Assembly: GCA_023436775.1 (NCBI GenBank)
Contig: JAEZHW010000077.1
Location: 1 to 10,311 of the forward strand
Reading direction: 5' to 3'
DNA length: 10,311 bases
From: Actinomycetes bacterium
GTDB lineage: Bacteria; Actinomycetota; Actinomycetes; Actinomycetales; Microbacteriaceae
Shown: one piece after another, positions 6,420-10,311 of the stretch
How the letters are laid out: the number at the start of each line of letters is the position of its first letter
Position numbering within the stretch: position 1 is the first letter of the stretch
The notes under the pieces: generated by a model
What the model saw: the letters and a program-made list of their open reading frames with translations, nothing else
The model's database searches: none
Told to the model about the DNA's origin: nothing
Program-made: the position numbers and the translations under genes

Positions 6420-6473
6420 GGCGCCCGGACTGGGCAAGGATCGTGACAACGGTTCTGCAACAGTCCGGGCGCC
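6420..6473 (+). terminator. Long hairpin after the E1-E2 operon
   Basis: GGCGCCCGGACTG (6420-6432) pairs perfectly with CAGTCCGGGCGCC (6461-6473). The enclosed bases continue the helix in RNA: 6434-6436 with 6456-6458, then 6438-6444 with 6449-6455. The latter includes two G-U pairs and closes on a GACA loop, for about 23 bp in all with a small internal loop and one bulge. It starts 13 bases after the E2 stop, so a rho-independent-type terminator is the simplest role. No T-run follows. A 3' stabilising or processing structure is the alternative. Confidence 0.75.
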
Positions 6474-6508
6474 TTCGTGCGCTTCCTCGGGCCTCGACAA
6501 AGTGCCGC

Positions 6509-6517
6509 TGCTAGCAT
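6509..6517 (+). promoter_or_regulatory. Possible extended -10 promoter for the glycopolymer gene
   Basis: TGCTAGCAT carries a TGn extension directly before a TAGCAT -10 box, about 60 bases upstream of the GTG start. I see no convincing -35 at the usual distance. Because the strong hairpin at 6420-6473 should separate this gene from E1-E2, some promoter in this gap is expected. Confidence 0.3.
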
Positions 6518-6566
6518 CCCGAGAGACGCCCTCTTTGGGTGCAGATGGGCGTGCCGTGGTTGGCTC

Positions 6567-6576
6567 AGAGAGGGAA
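6567..6576 (+). promoter_or_regulatory. Shine-Dalgarno deciding the GTG start at 6579
   Basis: AGAGAGGGAA lies just before the GTG at 6579. It supports that codon as start over the in-frame ATG at 6477, which abuts the terminator hairpin and has no such signal. Confidence 0.65.
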
Positions 6577-6578
6577 GC

Positions 6579-9149
6579 GTGCAGAAGCTGATTCGTCTGG
6601 TCAAGTCCACGTTCCACCGCGTTCGACGTGCGTGGCTGGCGCAGGCGCGAGCCTTCGCCAGGCGCAAGCCGGTGTTGGCTGGCACGGTGCTCTACGAATC
6701 CTTCTCGGGCAACGGCGCGCTGGACAATCCGGAGGCGATGTTCCGGGCCTTGCTCGCGGCCCCGGATCAGCAGCACCTGCGGCACTACTGGGTACTGGAT
6801 AAGCACGCCGAGCAGGACGCCATTCGGGCCGAGTTCGCCCATGATCCGCGCGTGCAGTTCATTCGCTATCGCTCCACCGCGTATCACCGGCTGCTCTGCC
6901 GCGCCGAGGTGCTCATCAATAACGCCACGTTCCCGCCGGAGTTCGACAAGCGGCCAGAACAGACCTACGTCAACACCTGGCACGGCACTCCGCTGAAGCG
7001 AATGGGCTATGACATGCCCAACGGCGGCTACTACGCCGCGAACACGCAGCGCAATTTCCTGCACGCCGACGTGCTGCTCTCGCAGAACCCGTTCATGACC
7101 GAGGTCATGTACGAGCACGCCTACAAGCTGCGTGGCGCGTTCCGGGGTGTGATCGCCGAGCTGGGCTACCCGCGCGTGGACCGGCAGACCCTGGCGGCGG
7201 GGGAGCGCAGCGAACTGCTTGCCCGCCTCGCCAAGGCAGGTATTGAAATCGGTGAGCGCAAGATCGTGCTGCTGGCGCCGACCTGGAAGGGCACCAACTT
7301 CAGTAACCCCGAGGACGATGCTGCCGAGATGTTCGAGCAGGCGCGCCGACTGCAGGCACTACTCGGCGATGCGTGGCGAGTGCTGCTGAAGGTGCACCAG
7401 AGCGCGCACCAATACGCGTCCGCGCGATCGGAGCTGCGGGGACTGCTCGTGCCGAACCAGATCCCGACCAATCAGGTGCTCGGCCTCGTCGATGCGTTGG
7501 TTACCGACTTCTCCTCGATCTTCTTCGACTACCTGGCCACCGGTAAGCCGATCCTGTTCCACATGCCGGGCCTGGACCAGTACGAGGCGGAACGCGGACT
7601 GTACTTCTCGATCGATGAGCTGCCGGGTCCGGTGCACCTCGACATCGAGGGCATTGCCACGGACCTGCTCGGTACCACAGGCGGCCTTGCGGCGAAGGCA
7701 TCGGTGCGTCAGCACTGGCAGGAGCGGTTCACTGCCGACGAGGATGGCCGAGCCAGTGAGCGCGTGATCGACCTGGTCTTCCGTGGCAAGCGTGATGGTT
7801 TGCGGCTGTTGGACGTCGCCGAGGATGGTCGGATCAGCGTGCTGATGTACCTCGGCGGAATGCGATCCAACGGCATCACCACCTCCGCGCTGAACCTGCT
7901 TCGCAACATTGATCACGACCGTTTCAACGTGTCTGCGATGATCGTGCACACGCGTCGCGGCCAGCCCTGGGTGAATCAGGCCTTGATCGACCCGCACGTG
8001 CGCCAGGTGCGCCGAATCGGGGGCATGAATGGCGGCAAGTGGCAGATCAAGCGCTACAAGATGCAGGTGCGCCTAGCCGGTGAGCGTCGCAGTGCCCTGC
8101 ATGCCGGGCCGTACCCGCTCCTGGCTGATGAACTGCATCGCATCGTCGGCGACATGCGCTTCGACGCGGTCGTCGATTTCAGCGGCTACAGCGCGTTTTG
8201 GACTGCGCTACTGCTGCAAGCCCCCGAGCGTGCCAGCGGTGGCCGTCCGCGGCACGCCATCTGGCTGCACAACGACCTGGCCAGCGAGGTGCGCCGTACC
8301 GTCAACGGCAAGCAGCCGATGCGGCGCAGCCTGCCGGCGGTGTTCAGTTTCTTCGAGCAGCACGATGCCTTGGTATCGGTGTCGCCGACCCTGGCCGAGG
8401 TGAATCGGCAGCGCCTGACCGCCGAGTATGGCGTGCCGGACCGTGGCTTCACCCACGCCCGCAACCTGGTCGATGCCGAGCGCGTACTGGCGGGCCTGCA
8501 GGAGCCATTGGCCGAGTTGTCGACCTTCCCGCGAGACCCGGAGACCGGCGCGATTGAGCGTCCGGACTGGGCCGAGGCGATGCTCGCGGGCAGGGACCTG
8601 TTCTGGTTCGTCACCGTCGGGCGCTTCAGCACCGAGAAGAACCAGGAGCGCTTGCTGCGCGCCTTCGCCAAGGTCGCCCTGCAGCGTCCGGAGGCCCGGC
8701 TCGTCCTCGTCGGGTATGGGCCGCTGCAGGACCACCTGCTGGCCGTCCGGGATCGTCTTGGCCTCGGCGACAAGGTCTTCCTGACCGGGGCATTGCGGAA
8801 CCCCTTCGCAGTGCTGGCGAACTCGCACTGCTTTGTGCTGTCCAGCAATTACGAGGGACAGCCGATGGTGTTGCTTGAGGCGGCGCTGGCGAGGTTGCCG
8901 ATCGTCTCCACTCGCTTCGCCTCGGTCGCCGACGCCCTGCCCGAGGGCATGATTCGCATCGTGGAGCAGGACGACGACGCACTCGCCGAAGGCCTGCTGG
9001 CCGCGATCCGGGGCGAGGTGCGCCCGGCCGAACTGGATGCCGACGCCTACAACCGCGAGGTGGTTGACGAGTTCGTCCGGGCGGCGATCGGCGACCTGGC
9101 AGCCACCTCGTTGCCGCAGTCGGACACTGCCAGCACCGCCGGGGAATAG
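6579..9149 (+). CDS. Two-domain CDP-glycerol glycerophosphotransferase-like / GT4 glycosyltransferase
   Basis: This predicted 856-residue protein joins two GT-B enzymes. The N-terminal part (about 35-405) resembles the TagB/TagF family that transfers glycerol- or ribitol-phosphate in teichoic acid synthesis. Its marks are NTWHGTPLKRMGYD (132-145) with the key His135, LAPTWKG (232-238), KVHQ with His273, and TDFSSIFFDYLATGKPILF (309-327). The middle and C-terminal part (about 418-840) is a retaining GT4-type glycosyltransferase. It has the loop GGMRSNGITTSALNLL (426-441), the donor-site VGRFSTEKN (680-688) and the EX7E motif Glu759-Glu767 (NYEGQPMVLLEA). One chain could thus add both a polyol phosphate and a sugar to a cell-wall glycopolymer. 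The basic N-terminus (residues 1-30) may hold it at the inner membrane face; no transmembrane segment or signal peptide is evident. No other wall-polymer genes are in view. Donor and acceptor are unknown. Confidence 0.85.
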   Translation: MQKLIRLVKSTFHRVRRAWLAQARAFARRKPVLAGTVLYESFSGNGALDNPEAMFRALLAAPDQQHLRHYWVLDKHAEQDAIRAEFAHDPRVQFIRYRSTAYHRLLCRAEVLINNATFPPEFDKRPEQTYVNTWHGTPLKRMGYDMPNGGYYAANTQRNFLHADVLLSQNPFMTEVMYEHAYKLRGAFRGVIAELGYPRVDRQTLAAGERSELLARLAKAGIEIGERKIVLLAPTWKGTNFSNPEDDAAEMFEQARRLQALLGDAWRVLLKVHQSAHQYASARSELRGLLVPNQIPTNQVLGLVDALVTDFSSIFFDYLATGKPILFHMPGLDQYEAERGLYFSIDELPGPVHLDIEGIATDLLGTTGGLAAKASVRQHWQERFTADEDGRASERVIDLVFRGKRDGLRLLDVAEDGRISVLMYLGGMRSNGITTSALNLLRNIDHDRFNVSAMIVHTRRGQPWVNQALIDPHVRQVRRIGGMNGGKWQIKRYKMQVRLAGERRSALHAGPYPLLADELHRIVGDMRFDAVVDFSGYSAFWTALLLQAPERASGGRPRHAIWLHNDLASEVRRTVNGKQPMRRSLPAVFSFFEQHDALVSVSPTLAEVNRQRLTAEYGVPDRGFTHARNLVDAERVLAGLQEPLAELSTFPRDPETGAIERPDWAEAMLAGRDLFWFVTVGRFSTEKNQERLLRAFAKVALQRPEARLVLVGYGPLQDHLLAVRDRLGLGDKVFLTGALRNPFAVLANSHCFVLSSNYEGQPMVLLEAALARLPIVSTRFASVADALPEGMIRIVEQDDDALAEGLLAAIRGEVRPAELDADAYNREVVDEFVRAAIGDLAATSLPQSDTASTAGE

Positions 9150-9166
9150 CCTCGAACCCGACCCCG

Positions 9167-9196
9167 TTGCATTCAATGTCCATGCATGAGTATGGG
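9167..9196 (+). promoter_or_regulatory. Weak promoter candidate before the luciferase-like gene
   Basis: TTGCAT (9167-9172), an 18-base spacer and TATGGG (9191-9196) lie in a locally A/T-richer stretch of the 84-base gap. The -10 box is poor. The region also contains TGCAT...ATGCA inverted arms. Read-through from the glycosyltransferase gene is equally possible, as no terminator is visible in this gap. Confidence 0.25.
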
Positions 9197-9222
9197 AATC
9201 GAGGCAGTGGCTGCCACGAGGG

Positions 9223-9229
9223 AAGGAAG
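9223..9229 (+). promoter_or_regulatory. Shine-Dalgarno deciding the GTG start at 9234
   Basis: AAGGAAG sits a few bases before the GTG at 9234, with 6 bases between AAGGA and the start. The in-frame ATG at 9186 has no comparable signal. Confidence 0.7.
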
Positions 9230-9233
9230 CATT

Positions 9234-10292
9234 GTGACCGCGCACGTGGAGTTTGGCCTTGACACCTTCGGTGATGTCACCGTCGATCTGGATGGCAACC
9301 GCCTCAGCCAGGCGCAAACGATTCGGAACCTGGTGGAGCAGGGCGTCCTCGCCGACGAACTCGGCCTCGACTTCTTTGGTGTCGGCGAGCACCACCGCGC
9401 CGACTTCGCCGTCAGCAGTCCCGAAACGGTGCTGGCTGCGATCGCGGCTCGAACCAAGCAGATCAAGCTGGGGACGGCCGTCACCGTGCTCTCCTCGGAT
9501 GATCCGGTGCGGGTCTACCAGCGCTTCGCCACCGTGGACGCGATCTCGGGCGGCCGCGCCGAGGCGGTGCTCGGCCGCGGTTCCTTCACCGAGTCGTTCC
9601 CGCTGTTCGGCTTTGACCTCACCGACTACAACGACCTGTTCGAGGAGAAGCTGGCGCTGTTCGCCAAGCTTCGCGACGAGGACGTGGTCCATCACCGTGG
9701 CCGCCTGCGCCCGGACATCCACGGCATCCGCGTCTACCCGACGACGGAGCACAAGCACGGCATCCCCACCTGGGTCGGTGTCGGCGGCAGCCCGGAGTCG
9801 GTTGTTCGCACTGCCAAGTACGGCATGCGCCTGATGCTTGCCGTGATCGGCGGCCACCCTGGTCGCTTTGCTCCCTATGTGAATCTGTTCCGCCAGGCCG
9901 AAGCGCAGTTCGGTGGCGAACCGCAGCTGGTGGGCATTCACTCGCCCGGGCACGTCGGTGCCTCCGACGCCGAAGCCAAGGAAGAGTTCTGGGAGCACTA
10001 CCAGGTGCTGATGAACACCATCGGTGCGGAGCGCGGCTGGACGCCGATGACCCAGATGCAGTTCCAGAACGAGGTGGCCGCTGGCTCGCTGTATGTGGGC
10101 TCGCCCGAGACGGTGGCGCGCCGCATCGCCACCACCGTGCAGACGCTGGGCCTCGACCGATTCGATGTGAAGTACGCCAACGGCACCCTGCCGCACGAGC
10201 TGATGCTGGGCTCGATCGAGCGCTACGCGACGCAGGTCGTGCCGATGGTGCGCGAACTGCTGGCTGAGGCCGCAGAGAACGACGCAGAGTAA
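9234..10292 (+). CDS. Luciferase-like (LLM class) flavin-dependent monooxygenase
   Basis: This predicted 352-residue single-domain protein has the bacterial-luciferase TIM-barrel fold and would use reduced FMN and O2 to oxidise an unidentified substrate. It carries family stretches: EFGLDTFGDV near the N-terminus, FFGVGEHHRADFAVSSPE (47-64), IKLGTAVTVLSSDDPVR (77-93) and ISGGRAEAVLGRGSFTESF (104-122). Further on are the barrel strand PTWVGVGGSPESV (178-190) and the C-terminal VGSPETVARRI (288-298). The N-terminus and the SSDDPVR and GRGSFTESFPLFG stretches resemble the CE1758-like group of actinobacterial FMN-dependent monooxygenases, recalled from memory and not checked. The GTG start is preferred because AAGGAAG precedes it and the barrel begins at once; starting at the ATG at 9186 would add 16 residues with no fold. 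No flavin reductase gene is adjacent, so reduced flavin must come from elsewhere. Confidence 0.9.
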   Translation: MTAHVEFGLDTFGDVTVDLDGNRLSQAQTIRNLVEQGVLADELGLDFFGVGEHHRADFAVSSPETVLAAIAARTKQIKLGTAVTVLSSDDPVRVYQRFATVDAISGGRAEAVLGRGSFTESFPLFGFDLTDYNDLFEEKLALFAKLRDEDVVHHRGRLRPDIHGIRVYPTTEHKHGIPTWVGVGGSPESVVRTAKYGMRLMLAVIGGHPGRFAPYVNLFRQAEAQFGGEPQLVGIHSPGHVGASDAEAKEEFWEHYQVLMNTIGAERGWTPMTQMQFQNEVAAGSLYVGSPETVARRIATTVQTLGLDRFDVKYANGTLPHELMLGSIERYATQVVPMVRELLAEAAENDAE

Positions 10293-10306
10293 GGCCCCGC
10301 CGGGCC
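10293..10306 (+). terminator. Short hairpin after the luciferase-like gene
   Basis: GGCCC (10293-10297) and GGGCC (10302-10306) pair around a CGCC loop immediately after the TAA stop. The stem is only 5 bp and the window ends five bases later, so whether it is part of a larger terminator cannot be seen. Confidence 0.35.
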
Positions 10307-10311
10307 AACGG

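Noticed and set aside
6486..6523. CTCGGG (6486-6491) and CCCGAG (6518-6523) inverted arms
   Set aside because: Six-bp arms with a 26-base gap are expected by chance in GC-rich DNA, and nothing else supports a function.
6477..6578. 34-residue N-terminal extension of the glycopolymer gene from the ATG at 6477
   Set aside because: This ATG lies four bases after a strong hairpin with no ribosome site, while AGAGAGGGAA precedes the GTG at 6579.
9186..9233. 16-residue extension of the luciferase-like gene from the ATG at 9186
   Set aside because: No Shine-Dalgarno precedes it, and the extra residues precede the first barrel strand. The GTG at 9234 has a good one.
8208..10196. 660-codon minus-strand open frame spanning two plus-strand genes
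   Set aside because: It covers the glycosyltransferase C-terminus, the gap and the luciferase-like gene. It has no domain signature and its composition is that of an antisense shadow.

Overview
The window is high-GC, densely coded DNA. A CDP-glycerol-type (teichoic acid) polymerase domain, GTG starts with clear AG-rich Shine-Dalgarno sequences, and -10 boxes of TAnnnT type all point to a Gram-positive actinobacterium. Something near the Micrococcales is plausible, but I cannot name the genus from sequence alone. No mobile elements, tRNA or rRNA genes, or CRISPR arrays are visible. All gaps between genes are under 300 bases.

Left half (1-6473): two divergent transcription units share a 175-bp control region. 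Leftward, a three-gene unit runs from a VOC (glyoxalase-fold) protein (2782-2252) through an FCD-type GntR regulator (2223-1510) to a succinate-semialdehyde-dehydrogenase-like aldehyde dehydrogenase (1480-104). It ends in a 14-bp hairpin at 50-82. Rightward are a fused alpha+beta thiamine-diphosphate 2-oxo acid dehydrogenase E1 (2958-5141) and its lipoyl E2 acyltransferase (5141-6406). These overlap by one base (TAATG) and are followed by a long RNA hairpin at 6420-6473. In the shared region two promoter-like sequences face away from each other across one ATTGTATCCAAT site. This site resembles operators bound by FCD GntR proteins, and a related 12-mer lies 64 bp away. The simplest reading is a self-regulated catabolic module. 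An unknown substrate would be converted, with help from the VOC protein and the aldehyde dehydrogenase, to a 2-oxo compound that E1-E2 cleaves to an acyl-CoA. E3 (dihydrolipoamide dehydrogenase) and any transporter are absent from the window, and the substrate is not known.

Right half (6474-10311): two further rightward genes are probably unrelated to the module. One (6579-9149) is a large two-domain polymerase/glycosyltransferase. It has an N-terminal TagB/TagF-like glycerophosphotransferase domain and a C-terminal GT4 domain, and it probably builds a cell-wall glycopolymer. The other (9234-10292) is a luciferase-like flavin-dependent monooxygenase followed by a small hairpin at the window edge.

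The strongest leads are the compact divergent operator, the orphan fused E1-E2 module with its VOC/ALDH partners, the fused glycopolymer synthase, and the wobble-paired hairpin behind E2.
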